The translations under genes were made by a program, and so were the position numbers. From positions 1-64,000 of the forward strand of contig NZ_QBUC01000010.1 of the NCBI RefSeq assembly GCF_003058165.1: a stretch of DNA of 64,000 nucleotides. Reading direction: 5' to 3'. Positions within the stretch are counted from its first letter, which is position 1. Every line of letters starts with the position of its first letter. Source of the stretch: Paenisporosarcina sp. OV554 (GTDB lineage: Bacteria; Bacillota; Bacilli; Bacillales_A; Planococcaceae). Positions 40,922 to 51,191 of the stretch are shown one piece after another. The notes beneath the pieces were generated by a model, which saw nothing but the letters and a program-made list of their open reading frames with translations, made no database searches and was not told where the DNA came from.

Positions 40922-41704
40922 TTATAACATACTACCGATTTTCTCACCCACTCGCACTCGACTTCCTGCAATAATAGATGAATCCACGTGAAACGCATTT
41001 TTTTCAAACAGTAAAACTACAGTCGAACCAAATGTGAAATAACCTATTTCTTCACCCTTTTTCCAGTCTCGGGATAGGTTTGTCATTTGAATTGAATTGA
41101 CAAGCATTGCTCCCACACTTACGACAGCGCAAGTTTTTGTATTTGGACATACTAAATGTGTAACTTGACGATAATTCCCACTAATTGGTGTTTTTCCATA
41201 AGTTAATCCCGCTTGGTTCACTGGATATGATTTTTCCCCGAGTGTAACTTGTTGTTTGACATGACCATCAACCGGGCTATGAATGCGATGGTAATCGGCA
41301 GGACTCAAATAAAACACAATATATGTGCCATCAATATATTTAGAGGCATGCTCAACATTGCCGAGGAGATCAGTTAGAGTATACGATTTTTCTTTCACTA
41401 AAAATGTTCCAGTTGACGTTATGGAACCGATAGATTCTACTTTTGCATCTACAGGACTACTGGCAATCATTTCACCCTCGACGATTGGTCGATGTTGAGA
41501 ATCGATTTTTCGAATAAAAAAATCATGTAATGTTGGAAACGCCTCAATAGATTGTGAAACCTCACCCATTTGTATTCGGTATGTACGTATATATGATGGA
41601 ATAATTTTGCGACTCACTGGTGATTTAGCAAAACGTTGTATCGCTAGGGAAGACCATTTGCCATTCGTTAATTCAATTAGTGATTGGTACACTCTCTGTT
41701 TCAC
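40922..41704 (-). CDS. psd: Phosphatidylserine decarboxylase
   Basis: A protein of 260 residues. The proenzyme cuts itself at the Gly-Ser of FGSTVVLLF near residue 231 to make the pyruvoyl group. YLSPADYHRIHSPVDG, SSPVDAKVESIG and other family motifs are present. It turns phosphatidylserine into phosphatidylethanolamine at the membrane. It is divergent from pssA, which makes its substrate. Confidence 0.95.
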   Translation of the reverse strand: MKQRVYQSLIELTNGKWSSLAIQRFAKSPVSRKIIPSYIRTYRIQMGEVSQSIEAFPTLHDFFIRKIDSQHRPIVEGEMIASSPVDAKVESIGSITSTGTFLVKEKSYTLTDLLGNVEHASKYIDGTYIVFYLSPADYHRIHSPVDGHVKQQVTLGEKSYPVNQAGLTYGKTPISGNYRQVTHLVCPNTKTCAVVSVGAMLVNSIQMTNLSRDWKKGEEIGYFTFGSTVVLLFEKNAFHVDSSIIAGSRVRVGEKIGSML

Positions 41705-41795
41705 TTAATCCCTCCTGTTCTAAATATGCTCTACCTTTTTTAAGTTGAAAGAAGTATAATGAACTAATACTGTAAACACGAAGGAGTCTCGTCCA

Positions 41796-42335
41796 TTGTT
41801 TCTATTTCATCGACTGGATCACACAATTAAAAAAATGAAATCCCAAACAGCCAATATGATCACCATTGGTAATTTATCTTTTGGTGGTGCTTCCATCATG
41901 ACTACTTTAAATGAATCTTATAGTTACAGTGTTCTGTTTATATTTATTGCAGCTCTGCTCGATCGTTTTGATGGGATGGTTGCTCGTAAATTAGGTCAAG
42001 AATCCGAACTTGGTAAACAGCTTGACTCTATGAGTGATATTATCTCATTCGGCGTTGCTCCTGCAATTCTTATTTATATGGTTGATTTATATGAATTTGG
42101 AACAGCTGGAATGGTTCTTACGATCATTTATATTGCATGTGGAGCATTTCGCTTAGCGCGCTTTAATATTATGGAATCAGATGGCTACTTTACCGGACTA
42201 CCTATTACCGCCGCAGGAACCCTACTGACGTTGTCGTATTTTGGATTGTCTGTATTTGCTCCAGTTTTTTATATGTTTCTCCTACCGATTTTAGCCATAT
42301 TAATGATTAGTACATTCACCTTAAAAAAAGTGTAA
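41796..42335 (+). CDS. pssA: CDP-diacylglycerol-serine O-phosphatidyltransferase
   Basis: A protein of 179 residues from TTG 41796, nine bases after AAGGAG. The CDP-alcohol transferase motif is complete: DGMVARKLGQ, then ELGKQLDSMSD. Several membrane helices. It makes phosphatidylserine from CDP-diacylglycerol and serine; psd next door uses the product. Confidence 0.95.
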   Translation: MFLFHRLDHTIKKMKSQTANMITIGNLSFGGASIMTTLNESYSYSVLFIFIAALLDRFDGMVARKLGQESELGKQLDSMSDIISFGVAPAILIYMVDLYEFGTAGMVLTIIYIACGAFRLARFNIMESDGYFTGLPITAAGTLLTLSYFGLSVFAPVFYMFLLPILAILMISTFTLKKV

Positions 42336-42361
42336 CGACCGCAAATTGCGGTCGTTTTTTT
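42333..42361 (+). terminator. pssA terminator
   Basis: AACGACCGCAA and the complementary TTGCGGTCGTT around a short AT loop, followed by a run of T. The stem begins in the pssA stop codon. Confidence 0.92.
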
Positions 42362-42419
42362 CATGCATTTAGAACCGCTATCATATAGTGACAAAAGACG
42401 ACATGGAGGTGCACGCATC

Positions 42420-43175
42420 ATGAGTAGTTTATTGTCTGCTGTCCTACAACTGTGGATAGAAATCCCTGCTGTGCTTGGTTATTTGAAAGGTCAGGCTTTT
42501 AGAAAACCCCTCTCACTTGAAGAAGAAGCCATATATGTAGAGCGATGTTTAGCTGGTGATGAAGAAGCGAAACATGAGTTAATTGAACGTAATATGCGTT
42601 TGGTCGCACACATCGTCAAAAAATTCCATCCAAAACACGAACAACTCGATGATTACATTTCTATTGGCACAATCGGATTAATGAAAGCTGTAGCTAGCTA
42701 CACACCTGATAAAAAAACACGCCTCGCTACTTACGCAGCACGTTGCATTGAAAACGAGATTCTCATGCATTTACGTTCACAAAAAAAAGTACAAAAAGAT
42801 GTATCACTCTACGAACCGATTGGTACCGATAAAGATGGCCATTCACTCCAAATTACAGATCTTCTACAAACCGATGATGATACCGCACAACAAACCCTTG
42901 AACAAAAAGAACAAATGGCAAGGCTATATCGACACTTGGACCGGCTAGAAAAACGGGAAATCGAAATTATTGAGCGCAGGTATGGGTTACATCAATTCGA
43001 GCCCATGACTCAGAAACAAATTGCTAAGCAATTAAATATTTCAAGAAGCTATGTATCTCGAATTGAAAAGCGTGCTTTAGTTAAGTTATACCAATTGTTT
43101 AAACATGAAAAAAACTCTTACGATTCACTGGAAATCGAAAGAGCCTCCAATCAACAGTCTAAATATTTAACTTGA
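42420..43175 (+). CDS. sigK: Sporulation sigma factor SigK, uninterrupted
   Basis: A protein of 251 residues from ATG 42420 (GGAGGTG eight bases ahead). A hydrophobic pro-sequence (SSLLSAVLQLWIEIPAVLGY) precedes region 2 (ERNMRLVAHIVKKF, DDYISIGTIGLMKAV, TRLATYAARCIENEI) and region 4 (KREIEIIERRYGL, QLNISRSYVSRIEKRAL). Sigma-K directs late mother-cell genes after the pro-sequence is removed by SpoIVFB. In B. subtilis the gene is split by the skin element; here it is whole. Confidence 0.93.
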   Translation: MSSLLSAVLQLWIEIPAVLGYLKGQAFRKPLSLEEEAIYVERCLAGDEEAKHELIERNMRLVAHIVKKFHPKHEQLDDYISIGTIGLMKAVASYTPDKKTRLATYAARCIENEILMHLRSQKKVQKDVSLYEPIGTDKDGHSLQITDLLQTDDDTAQQTLEQKEQMARLYRHLDRLEKREIEIIERRYGLHQFEPMTQKQIAKQLNISRSYVSRIEKRALVKLYQLFKHEKNSYDSLEIERASNQQSKYLT

Positions 43176-43178
43176 ACT

Positions 43179-43871
43179 CTATAATTTGCTGATAACATGT
43201 AAGACGATTTGAGTTGAATGTTCAGCTGCAGTTGGTAAGAATTCATCAAAGCTAATCGATGATTCTTTTCCTGCGATATCTGACAACGCACGGATTACTA
43301 CAAATGGTACGTCGAATTGGTGACATACTTGCGCTACAGCGGCTGCTTCCATCTCAACTGCCTTCATGTGAGGGAAATGTGTTCGAACGCTCTCAACACG
43401 TGCTGGGTCACTCATAAACGAATCCCCTGTTGCAATTAGACCGGATGCAAATTGATGTTGGCCTAGTTCTTCTACTGCCTCTTCTGCAAGTTTACGAAGT
43501 TTAGAATCTGACATGAACGCTGCAGGAAGCTGAGGAACTTGTCCCATTTCGTAACCGAATGCTGTTACATCCACGTCGTGATGTCTAACCTCATCAGAAA
43601 TTACAATTGCTCCTACTTCTAATAAAGAATCAAATCCACCAGCTGAACCTGTGTTAATCACAGCATCTGGTTTGAAGTGATGCAGTAAAATGGCTGTAGA
43701 CATCGCAGCATTTACTTTCCCAATACCACTTTTCAGTAATACCACTTCATGACCTGCATATGTACCCTCTGTATATTCACTATTTGCGATGACTGAAGTT
43801 TGTGGATTTTCAATTGCTAAACGTAATGCTTCAACTTCTTGTTCCATCGCGCCAATAACTGCTATTTTCAT
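43179..43871 (-). CDS. mtnN: 5'-methylthioadenosine/S-adenosylhomocysteine nucleosidase
   Basis: A protein of 230 residues with the nucleosidase motifs [34 protein letters not shown] and [10 protein letters not shown], where Glu and Asp act in catalysis. It removes adenine from methylthioadenosine and SAH, products of SAM use. Its end lies three bases from the sigK end on the other strand. Confidence 0.96.
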   Translation of the reverse strand: MKIAVIGAMEQEVEALRLAIENPQTSVIANSEYTEGTYAGHEVVLLKSGIGKVNAAMSTAILLHHFKPDAVINTGSAGGFDSLLEVGAIVISDEVRHHDVDVTAFGYEMGQVPQLPAAFMSDSKLRKLAEEAVEELGQHQFASGLIATGDSFMSDPARVESVRTHFPHMKAVEMEAAAVAQVCHQFDVPFVVIRALSDIAGKESSISFDEFLPTAAEHSTQIVLHVISKL

Positions 43872-44006
43872 TTATGTCCGCCTCTTTTCTGGTTAGAAAA
43901 CATAAGTTGCACAATCAGCAGTGCAGACCATGTTTTAAAAAACTGATATTCGAATAATTTTTATCCACTTACTGTGGTGGAAAAACACTTCCCTAAAAAT
44001 AATAAA

Positions 44007-44037
44007 AGCGGCGCCGAAAGTCAATAGGCGCCGTCTA
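44007..44037 (-). terminator. yrrS terminator
   Basis: CGGCGCC and GGCGCCG form a stem over an 11-base loop; it begins in the last yrrS codons and is followed on the minus strand by CTTTTATTATTTTT. Confidence 0.8.
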
Positions 44038-44710
44038 ATGTTTTTAAAGTTTCCATTTTTTCAGGTTTCCAGCCTTCGCCGTCTACCCATTGTAAATACA
44101 CACGATATTTATCTTCTTTATTTTCTGATGAAACAACACCGATGGATTTTTGAGGATCTCCACCATTTTGAATACGCCATACAATCATTTTATCCGCTGA
44201 TAAGCCTGTTGTATATGCAATGGCGTTTATTTTTTCCGTCCAATCCACATGCCCTTCACTATAAACAGATGTATGTTCACCACTTTGTTCTGTACCAACT
44301 GGTTTCCAAGCGGTATTTACCACTCTTTCAGCAACGATTGGGTCATCTGAAGGTTTTGAAGTAACTGTACCTCCGGTCGTTGCATCTTTTTTAGTAGTTT
44401 CCTCTTTAGAAGATTTCTTTTCGGTTTTATCTTCGTCAGATCCAATTTCTTTAGAACTTACATCTTTTGAAGATTCAACTGACTCGGGTACACCTGTTGC
44501 TCCTGGTTCATCTTGCGCCTGGCTAACGTCTAACTCGGATTTTTGTGATTTAGCTTGTTCAGCATCATCATTACCGAGGAAAATGAATCCACTAGTAATC
44601 ACAATTAGGACAATAACGATACCTATAAGTACATTTAATATTTTGTTCGTTCGATTTGGTTTATTTGGTCGATTACTTCTTGAGGTATATCGACGCTGTG
44701 TGTTTTCCAT
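44021..44710 (-). CDS. yrrS: YrrS-family membrane-anchored protein (DUF1510)
   Basis: A protein of 229 residues: a basic N-terminus (RYTSRSNRPNKPNRTNK), one membrane helix (about 23-46), a Ser/Lys/Asp-rich linker and a conserved C-terminal DUF1510 domain (WKPVGTEQSGEHTSVY, MIVWRIQNGGDPQKS). YrrS is a forespore-expressed protein beside pbpI in B. subtilis; pbpI is absent here. Role unknown. Confidence 0.88.
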   Translation of the reverse strand: MENTQRRYTSRSNRPNKPNRTNKILNVLIGIVIVLIVITSGFIFLGNDDAEQAKSQKSELDVSQAQDEPGATGVPESVESSKDVSSKEIGSDEDKTEKKSSKEETTKKDATTGGTVTSKPSDDPIVAERVVNTAWKPVGTEQSGEHTSVYSEGHVDWTEKINAIAYTTGLSADKMIVWRIQNGGDPQKSIGVVSSENKEDKYRVYLQWVDGEGWKPEKMETLKTLDGAY

Positions 44711-45000
44711 TGCGTACTCCCCCTTATATACAGCATGATACCATAAATGGTCATGACAAATTAGACGAACAGATTAAAGAAATGTTTCATTTTAATGAAA
44801 GTTTGTGTGAAAAAGGTTTTGAATCCATGTAATCGATGTACATAGAAATTAATGTCTTCCTGGAGAGGATTGCTGTCTATCTCCAGGCGAATGGTCGAAA
44901 ACTATCCGTGAGTGGTCGGAAACACATGTTGAATGGTCGGAAAGTTAAGTCTCGTATTATACTATGCTTTAAAAGAGCATATCAAGAAAAGTAAAAATGA
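44711..45000. repeat. Intergenic stretch with a three-unit 21-bp repeat
   Basis: TGGTCG starts at 44,892, 44,913 and 44,934, exactly 21 bases apart, within AATGGTCGAAAAC, GTGGTCGGAAAC and ATGGTCGGAAAG. The rest is AT-rich sequence between greA and yrrS without a gene. Confidence 0.65.
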
Positions 45001-45033
45001 AAAAAACCACTCCCAGCAATTAGGGAGTGGATT
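45001..45033 (-). terminator. greA terminator
   Basis: CCACTCCC and GGGAGTGG stem with an 8-base loop, followed on the minus strand by TTTTTTTC, twelve bases past the greA stop. Confidence 0.9.
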
Positions 45034-45044
45034 TAAAATTCATA

Positions 45045-45521
45045 TTAATTTATAGACGTAATCTTAACGTCCATTTCGCCGCCTGGTGTTAGCACTTTTA
45101 CTTGATCTCCGACTGAACGGCCGATTAAGCTTTTTGCAATTGGAGAATCGTTTGAAATTAACCCTTCAATTGGGTCTGCTTCTGCTGATCCTACGATTGT
45201 ATAAGTTTCTTCTTCGCCATCTGGAACTTCAATAAAAGAAACTGTTTTTCCTAAAGATACGATATCGTTGTCTTGCCCATTTCCTTCGATAATGACCGCA
45301 TTACGAATCATAGATTCTAAGGTTACAATACGCCCTTCAACGAATGCTTGGTCTTCTTTTGCAGAATCGTACTCAGAGTTCTCCGATAAGTCTCCGAAGC
45401 TTCTTGCAACTTTGATACGTTCCACTACTTCTTTACGTTTAACTGTTTTTAAAAAATCTAATTCGTCCGCTAACTTTTGCTTTCCAGCAACGGTCATTGG
45501 ATATTGTTTTTCAGTTGCCAA
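45045..45521 (-). CDS. greA: Transcription elongation factor GreA
   Basis: A protein of 158 residues. The N-terminal coiled coil reaches into the polymerase channel with its acidic tip ([15 protein letters not shown]), where it triggers cleavage of the backtracked RNA. The C-terminal part carries [14 protein letters not shown]. Preceded by its own leader, downstream of udk. Confidence 0.96.
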   Translation of the reverse strand: MATEKQYPMTVAGKQKLADELDFLKTVKRKEVVERIKVARSFGDLSENSEYDSAKEDQAFVEGRIVTLESMIRNAVIIEGNGQDNDIVSLGKTVSFIEVPDGEEETYTIVGSAEADPIEGLISNDSPIAKSLIGRSVGDQVKVLTPGGEMDVKITSIN

Positions 45522-45634
45522 TTACTTTCACTCCTTCAACTACTTGCTAGCTAGCTCATAAAAATAATATGCCTTGTCGAGTCTGAATATGAGGCATATT
45601 ATTTAGATAATATTGTCAGTCTTTACACATCATA

Positions 45635-46273
45635 TTACACAATGATATCAGATTCAAGAATTGTTTTAATTTTTGTAACCATCAAATCTATCGCAACTTG
45701 GTTTTGTCCACCTTCAGGAATGATAATGTCTGCGTATCGTTTTGTTGGTTCAATAAACTGATTATGCATTGGTCGCACTACTGATAGGTATTGTTCGACT
45801 ACTGATTCAATGGAACGGCCACGTTCATTGATGTCTCTCATAATGCGTCGAATAATACGCAAATCAGAATCTGTATCAACAAATAATTTGATATCCATTA
45901 ATTCGCGCAAGCGCTCATCATCTAAAACCAAAATACCTTCTAATATAATAACATCTTGTGGTTCAATTACAATTTTTTCGGACGAACGTGTATGAATTTC
46001 GTAATTATATACAGGTTTTTCAATTGCATGTCTGCTCAAAAGTTGATGTATATGTTCTATAAGTAGTTCGTTATCAAATGCATGAGGATGATCATAGTTC
46101 GTTGCGAGACGTTCCTCAAATTCCAAATGACTTTGATCTTTATAATAGTAATCCTGTTCGATTACTACAACTGATTTTTCTTTATATACGTCATAAATAG
46201 CCTTGGTAACACTCGTTTTCCCTGAACCAGAGCCACCAGCGATACCAATAACAATCGGGCGCTTAAATGTCAT
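45635..46273 (-). CDS. udk: Uridine kinase
   Basis: A protein of 212 residues with Walker [32 protein letters not shown] and the lid region [15 protein letters not shown]. It phosphorylates uridine and cytidine in salvage. ATG 46273 overlaps the stop of the U32 protease gene by four bases. Confidence 0.95.
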   Translation of the reverse strand: MTFKRPIVIGIAGGSGSGKTSVTKAIYDVYKEKSVVVIEQDYYYKDQSHLEFEERLATNYDHPHAFDNELLIEHIHQLLSRHAIEKPVYNYEIHTRSSEKIVIEPQDVIILEGILVLDDERLRELMDIKLFVDTDSDLRIIRRIMRDINERGRSIESVVEQYLSVVRPMHNQFIEPTKRYADIIIPEGGQNQVAIDLMVTKIKTILESDIIV

Positions 46274-47547
46274 CGTACAAGCTCCTTTCTCATCATGTTA
46301 TTTGGTCGTACTGGGATATCGGATTTGAAACGGACAATTTGCAAAGGATGACGTGCTACATCCAAGTCGTTCCCCTTTTCATCCCATAAATTTGTAATGG
46401 TCATGCGGAAATTTTCAATACCAGGTCCAAAAAATTCTACTTCCTGACCTTTTGTAAAATAATTTCGTTGTTGAAGGGTTACCATTTTTGTTTCATAATC
46501 ATAATCCATCACGAGACCGATAAAGTCAGTGGATGTTTTTCTACCATGGATGCCATACATCTGTTCTTCATATGAAGGTTCTCCTTCAAAGAAAGCGCTA
46601 GCTGCGTCACGGTTTGCGCATTTTTCCAATTCTTCTAACCATTCGCGTTTGATGCGGAAGTTTTCTGGATCTGCACAATATTCGTCAATTACTTTTCGGT
46701 ATACGCTTACCACAGTAGCTACGTAATGAATCGATTTCATTCGCCCTTCGATTTTCAACGAGTCGATACCGAGTTCAATCATACGAGGAATCGATTCAAC
46801 TAATTTTAAATCTTTCGGACTCATAGCAAATGGTGCGTCTCCATCTGCAAAAAGTGCATCTTGTTCTCCGTCTGTCACTTCATACAAATCGTAATCCCAA
46901 CGACAAGATTGGCAGCAGCCACCTCGATTTGAGTCACGAGCAGTCATATGATTTGATAATGTGCAGCGGCCACTGTAGGCAATACACATAGCTCCATGAA
47001 TGAAAGCTTCAATTTCAATATCAACTTTATCTTTCATTTCCTGAATTTCATCGCCACTCGTTTCACGAGCAAGGACGACACGGTGTAATCCTTCATCTTT
47101 CCAGTATTGCACCGCTTTCCAGTTCGATAATGATTGTTGTGTACTTAAATGAATTTCAAGTTTCGGTGCGTTACTACGACAGGTTTCGATAATTAATGGA
47201 TCAGCCACAATAATGCCAGTCACACCAGCCGATTCAATATCCATTAAATATTCTGCTAAACCGTCCATATTTTCATTGTGGGCAAAAATATTGGTTGTCA
47301 CATAAATTTTTGCATCATAACTGTTTGCAAATTCTACTGCTTCACGCATTTCTGCTATTGAGAAATTCCCTGCATTAGAACGCAATCCAAATTCACGTCC
47401 TCCGATAAAGACTGCGTCTGCACCATAATGAACGGCAATTTTAAGTTTCTCTAAGTCTCCTGCAGGAGCGAGGAGTTCTGGCTTTTTAACTATAACGCGT
47501 TTGCCATCAATAATTTTACTAAGTCGGTCATGTTGTAGCATTGCCAT
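46270..47547 (-). CDS. yrrO: tRNA uridine-34 hydroxylation protein TrhP2 (U32 family)
   Basis: A protein of 425 residues of the peptidase-U32 family ([37 protein letters not shown]). Cysteines in CTLSN and GGCCQSCRW should bind a cofactor or iron. In B. subtilis YrrN (TrhP1) and YrrO (TrhP2) make 5-hydroxyuridine at the wobble position with prephenate, and YrrM (TrmR) methylates it. Adjacent to yrrN and trmR here. Confidence 0.92.
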   Translation of the reverse strand: MAMLQHDRLSKIIDGKRVIVKKPELLAPAGDLEKLKIAVHYGADAVFIGGREFGLRSNAGNFSIAEMREAVEFANSYDAKIYVTTNIFAHNENMDGLAEYLMDIESAGVTGIIVADPLIIETCRSNAPKLEIHLSTQQSLSNWKAVQYWKDEGLHRVVLARETSGDEIQEMKDKVDIEIEAFIHGAMCIAYSGRCTLSNHMTARDSNRGGCCQSCRWDYDLYEVTDGEQDALFADGDAPFAMSPKDLKLVESIPRMIELGIDSLKIEGRMKSIHYVATVVSVYRKVIDEYCADPENFRIKREWLEELEKCANRDAASAFFEGEPSYEEQMYGIHGRKTSTDFIGLVMDYDYETKMVTLQQRNYFTKGQEVEFFGPGIENFRMTITNLWDEKGNDLDVARHPLQIVRFKSDIPVRPNNMMRKELVR

Positions 47548-47563
47548 TTAAATTCTCCCTTCC

Positions 47564-48493
47564 TTAATACACGGTTTCTTTGAAGAAGAATCCGGTATCA
47601 AGTGGGCGAAGTTCCGGTTGCATTTCTTCAATCTCCGTTAATAAATCACTTTTTATTTCATCATATACTGCAGATGATTCCATATAAGCATCAATTGCTT
47701 GTCTATAAAGATTCGTTACTTTCGTCACATATTTAGCCTCTTGCAATACTCCATCTATTTTAAAGGAATCAATCCCAGCATCAATTAGCTCGCCTAACTC
47801 GTCAATCATACACATATCATTTGGACTGAAAATATGTGTGCCATTTGCATCTTCAAAAATCGGGTATTTATTGTGTCGTTCTTTGTCGTGTAAAAACATG
47901 TTTTTCTGACTGGTACGATTCTCAATTTCCATTGCCTTATCTTGGTACAAAAAGTAATTGCCTATTAACGAACGTTTAGATTGAAACATACATGTCATTC
48001 CATGTACTTGTACTTCAATAGCAACTTCAGCGTTTTCTTTAATCTCTATTACTTCATCCATGCTTAATTCTCGAGCCAAAACGGCACGATTTGAACCGCG
48101 CTTACCCCAATAATTAGCAGTGAACCAATTTGTAGCCGTCATCTCTGTGTTCCAATGAAGCGGAATATCCAGGTTGGCTTCTCTTTTAACCATAACCACT
48201 GCTGGATCTCCAAAAGTAATTCCATCCACTTTGAAAGAAGCTAGTTTTTCCATATAGGGACTCAATAAATCGATATGATCGTTATGATAGAGGGCGTTCA
48301 TTGCCACATATACTTTCTTGTTCGAAGCATGAGCAAGTTTAACTAATTTTTCAATATCAGCTATTGTAAATTCTCCTGCTAAACGTAATCCGAATTGTTG
48401 TTCCCCAACTAAAAAAGCATCTGCACCAGCCTCAATTAATTGTTCCATATGGGCCACAGAATGTGGTGTTACCAGTAATTCTGGTTTTTTCAT
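47564..48493 (-). CDS. yrrN: tRNA uridine-34 hydroxylation protein TrhP1 (U32 family)
   Basis: A protein of 309 residues. ATG 48493 follows AGAGGTG, whose bases contain the trmR stop. It resembles the first part of its partner at 46,270 (GADAFLVGEQQFGLR, EVQVHGMTCMFQSKRSLIGN, KIDGVLQEAKYV) but lacks the cysteine-rich region. It works together with TrhP2 on wobble uridine. Confidence 0.9.
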   Translation of the reverse strand: MKKPELLVTPHSVAHMEQLIEAGADAFLVGEQQFGLRLAGEFTIADIEKLVKLAHASNKKVYVAMNALYHNDHIDLLSPYMEKLASFKVDGITFGDPAVVMVKREANLDIPLHWNTEMTATNWFTANYWGKRGSNRAVLARELSMDEVIEIKENAEVAIEVQVHGMTCMFQSKRSLIGNYFLYQDKAMEIENRTSQKNMFLHDKERHNKYPIFEDANGTHIFSPNDMCMIDELGELIDAGIDSFKIDGVLQEAKYVTKVTNLYRQAIDAYMESSAVYDEIKSDLLTEIEEMQPELRPLDTGFFFKETVY

Positions 48494-48498
48494 GATTG

Positions 48499-49140
48499 TC
48501 ACCTCTTTATACTAATCGTGATTCCATCACCAATTGGTAGGAATGTTGTTTCATATTCTTCATGGTTCATAAGCCACTGTGTAAACTGTTGCAGATTACG
48601 GACCATCGTTCGTTTTCTTCTTGGTACTTCTTTAATATCTATTTCTGTAAAACCATGCATGAGCATGTTATCACAATAAATAACACCACCGCTTGGAACG
48701 AGTGGTGAGAACTTGTCAAAAAAACGTTGATATTGTCCTTTTGCAGCATCAATAAATAAAGCATCATAGTGATTTAGCTTAAAATTATTCATATCAATTT
48801 CAAGTGCATCGCCATGAACTATTTGAATCCTGCCCGTCAATCCAGCTTGGTCCAAATAGGTTGAAGCCAGCTGAAAACGACTTTCATTTTTTTCAATGGT
48901 GGTTATAACAGCTTCAGGTAATGTTAATGCCATTCGTATCGCTGAATAACCAATCGCAGAACCAACTTCTAAAATAGATTTCGGTTGTTGCATTCGTAAA
49001 AATTGCAAAAGTGATTCAATCGCAACGAGTTCCATTATGGGAATGTGTTGCTCCTTAGCGAATTGTTCCATATTAGAAAGAAAATCTGACCTTTTCTTAA
49101 TATAAGTAGTGATGTAGGGATGTGAAGTTGTCATGTCCAT
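48499..49140 (-). CDS. trmR: tRNA 5-hydroxyuridine methyltransferase TrmR
   Basis: A protein of 213 residues, O-methyltransferase family 3: ILEVGSAIGYSAIRMA binds SAM and YDALFIDAAKGQYQRFFD holds the metal. It turns 5-hydroxyuridine-34 into 5-methoxyuridine, which widens wobble reading. YrrM in B. subtilis. The three tRNA genes are in one transcript. Confidence 0.93.
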   Translation of the reverse strand: MDMTTSHPYITTYIKKRSDFLSNMEQFAKEQHIPIMELVAIESLLQFLRMQQPKSILEVGSAIGYSAIRMALTLPEAVITTIEKNESRFQLASTYLDQAGLTGRIQIVHGDALEIDMNNFKLNHYDALFIDAAKGQYQRFFDKFSPLVPSGGVIYCDNMLMHGFTEIDIKEVPRRKRTMVRNLQQFTQWLMNHEEYETTFLPIGDGITISIKR

Positions 49141-49185
49141 TTTTACTCCTTTTAATCCACAAAAATTACACCCAATCTTATCATA

Positions 49186-49220
49186 AAAAAAGAAGGAAAG
49201 CGATAGGCTTCCCTTCTGGA
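49186..49220 (-). terminator. mltG terminator
   Basis: AGAAGGGAAGC pairs with GCTTTCCTTCT over a 5-base loop with a T run after it on the minus strand, between mltG and trmR. Confidence 0.85.
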
Positions 49221-49238
49221 TCTGACAATGCTGTTTGT

Positions 49239-50357
49239 TTAACGTAAATATTTTTCGATTTTCTCTAAATGTTCTTCATATTTTTTGGAGAAATGGTTTT
49301 TGCCTTTTTTATCAGCCAAGAAGAATAAATAATCAGTGTCTGAAGCATTTAACACCGCATCGATGGATGCTGTTCCCGGATTTGAAATTGGACCTGGTGG
49401 TAGTCCTTGGATTTTGTATGTATTATACGGATGGTCAATTTCTAAGTCATCATACAGTACTCGATCCTTATGTTCACCTAGTGCATAAAGAACCGTTGGA
49501 TCTGTTTGCAAAGGCATGTCCGCTTTCATTCGGTTATTAAAGACACTTGCGATAGTCTCTCGGTCTGTATCTGCAGTCGCTTCTTCTTCAAGTAATGATG
49601 CGAAGGTCAGTAACCAATGGACTGATTTTTCTTTTTCTTCAAGTTTTTCCACATATGGTGTAATCGATTTAGATGTTGTTTTTAACATTTCATCAACAAT
49701 AGATTCCAAAGTAGGATTTTCTTCATAATAAGAATAAGTTGCTGGGAATAAGTATCCTTCTAAGTCATGACGCAAACTTTTCCCTTTAATCTCATCAGTT
49801 AATAGATCAGGATATTTAACTATCATTTCATCGATAAATTCTTGGTTTGTTACAAGATCCATAAATTCTTTTGCACTATACGACGTTTTTTCTTCCACTC
49901 GTACCGAAATTTCTTCAAGAGTTCGTCCCTCAGGAATTGTCATGCTAAAGATTGGTTCTCGGTAGACTTTTCCGGTTTTTAAACTTTGCATTATCTCATC
50001 AAGTGTCATAGATTTAGCTAAATCATATTTACCAGCTTGGAAATCTGATTCATTATTAAACTTCGCATAATACTTGAAGACACGAGCATCTTTAATGATT
50101 CCATTTTTCTCAAGTAACGTTGCTATCGAATCGAGATTCGACCCAATTTCGACATTTACAGGAATGGTGTCTTCTGCATTTTTGTCGACTGGTTGCAATG
50201 CGCTTTTGACATATGTGTATCCGCTGTAGCCGGCAATTCCTCCAACTATTAATACAATTAGTACAATCACAAGGACGATACGTCTAACGATTTTAACCTC
50301 TTTTTTCTTTTCTTTCATTCGATTAAACATAATGTCTTTCTTTGATTCTTTTTCCAT
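49239..50357 (-). CDS. mltG: Endolytic murein transglycosylase MltG
   Basis: A protein of 372 residues with one membrane helix (about 25-47), a LysM-like part and the YceG domain: TFASLLEEEATADTDRETIA holds the catalytic Glu, then VFNNRMKADMPLQTDPTV and YNTYKIQGLPPGPISNPG. It cuts new glycan strands and so sets their length. YrrL in B. subtilis. Confidence 0.95.
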   Translation of the reverse strand: MEKESKKDIMFNRMKEKKKEVKIVRRIVLVIVLIVLIVGGIAGYSGYTYVKSALQPVDKNAEDTIPVNVEIGSNLDSIATLLEKNGIIKDARVFKYYAKFNNESDFQAGKYDLAKSMTLDEIMQSLKTGKVYREPIFSMTIPEGRTLEEISVRVEEKTSYSAKEFMDLVTNQEFIDEMIVKYPDLLTDEIKGKSLRHDLEGYLFPATYSYYEENPTLESIVDEMLKTTSKSITPYVEKLEEKEKSVHWLLTFASLLEEEATADTDRETIASVFNNRMKADMPLQTDPTVLYALGEHKDRVLYDDLEIDHPYNTYKIQGLPPGPISNPGTASIDAVLNASDTDYLFFLADKKGKNHFSKKYEEHLEKIEKYLR

Positions 50358-50407
50358 GGGTTACCCCCTTCTATCTGACATTTATTATACAAGATTTTTA
50401 CAAAAAA

Positions 50408-50449
50408 GAAAAAGGCGGAATGATTTGTCATCATTCCGCCTTATTTTAG
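50408..50449 (-). terminator. yrzB operon terminator
   Basis: AAGGCGGAATGAT and ATCATTCCGCCTT form a 13-bp stem over TTGTC, followed on the minus strand by TTTTTCTTTTTTG. Confidence 0.93.
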
Positions 50450-50456
50450 GTTAAGA

Positions 50457-50756
50457 TTATTTTTCTTCTTCTTCTTCTTCTTCTTCTTCTAAGAATGTGT
50501 TTAACATTTCTTCGATCATTGCCCACTCTTCGTCAGACTCGATCGGCATAAGTTCACCGTCGTTACCGTCTTCAGATGGAGTAAAAGCAGAAGCATGAAT
50601 TTCAATTTCTTCGTTTTCATCTTCTTCAGCACCTATTGGATAATAAAGTACATAAGATTTGCTGAATTCTTCTGATTCAAAAGTAAATAGTATCTCGCAT
50701 AATTGTTCAGTACCGTTATCATCAACTACTGTAATGTTTTGTTGTCCGTGGTCCAT
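50457..50756 (-). CDS. yrzB: DUF1292 protein YrzB
   Basis: A protein of 99 residues. [19 protein letters not shown] and SYVLYYPIG are typical of DUF1292. The tail is a run of Glu coded by a GAA/TTC microsatellite near 50,461-50,491, which could vary in length. It lies with ruvX and ireB downstream of alaS. Role unknown. Confidence 0.9.
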   Translation of the reverse strand: MDHGQQNITVVDDNGTEQLCEILFTFESEEFSKSYVLYYPIGAEEDENEEIEIHASAFTPSEDGNDGELMPIESDEEWAMIEEMLNTFLEEEEEEEEEK

Positions 50757-50762
50757 GTTCGA

Positions 50763-51188
50763 TCACCTCTTAATAGATTGACTATCTAAATAGCCTTGTA
50801 AAATCATCATTGCAGCCATTTTATCAATGACTTCTTTTCGTTTTTTTCGACTGACATCTGCACTAATGAGCATTTTTTCCGCAGCCGATGTAGTTAAACG
50901 TTCGTCCCAAAGAACTACTGGTTTGTCGAATGTTTGACGTAACAATTCCGCATAGCGTTCTGATGCTTCAGCACGCGGGCCAATCGAATTGTTCATGTTC
51001 TTTGGATATCCAACTACAAAAGACGATACTTCATGCAATTTCATAAGTTCAGCAATTCGTTCGATGCCAAATATTTCATTTGCTTCGTCAATTTTGATAG
51101 TCTCAATCCCTTGGGCTGTCCAACCGAAAGCATCGCTAATTGCAACACCTACTGTTTTCGTCCCAACATCTAATCCCATTACTCTCAT
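50763..51188 (-). CDS. ruvX: Holliday junction resolvase-like protein RuvX/YqgF
   Basis: A protein of 141 residues with the RNase H-like fold: [16 protein letters not shown] (first Asp), [17 protein letters not shown] and VLWDERLTT. The family is linked to 16S rRNA end processing. YrrK in B. subtilis. Confidence 0.94.
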   Translation of the reverse strand: MRVMGLDVGTKTVGVAISDAFGWTAQGIETIKIDEANEIFGIERIAELMKLHEVSSFVVGYPKNMNNSIGPRAEASERYAELLRQTFDKPVVLWDERLTTSAAEKMLISADVSRKKRKEVIDKMAAMMILQGYLDSQSIKR

Positions 51189-51191
51189 ACA

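Noticed and set aside
42420-43175. Sigma-K gene split by a skin-type element
   Set aside because: The frame is continuous from the pro-sequence through region 4.
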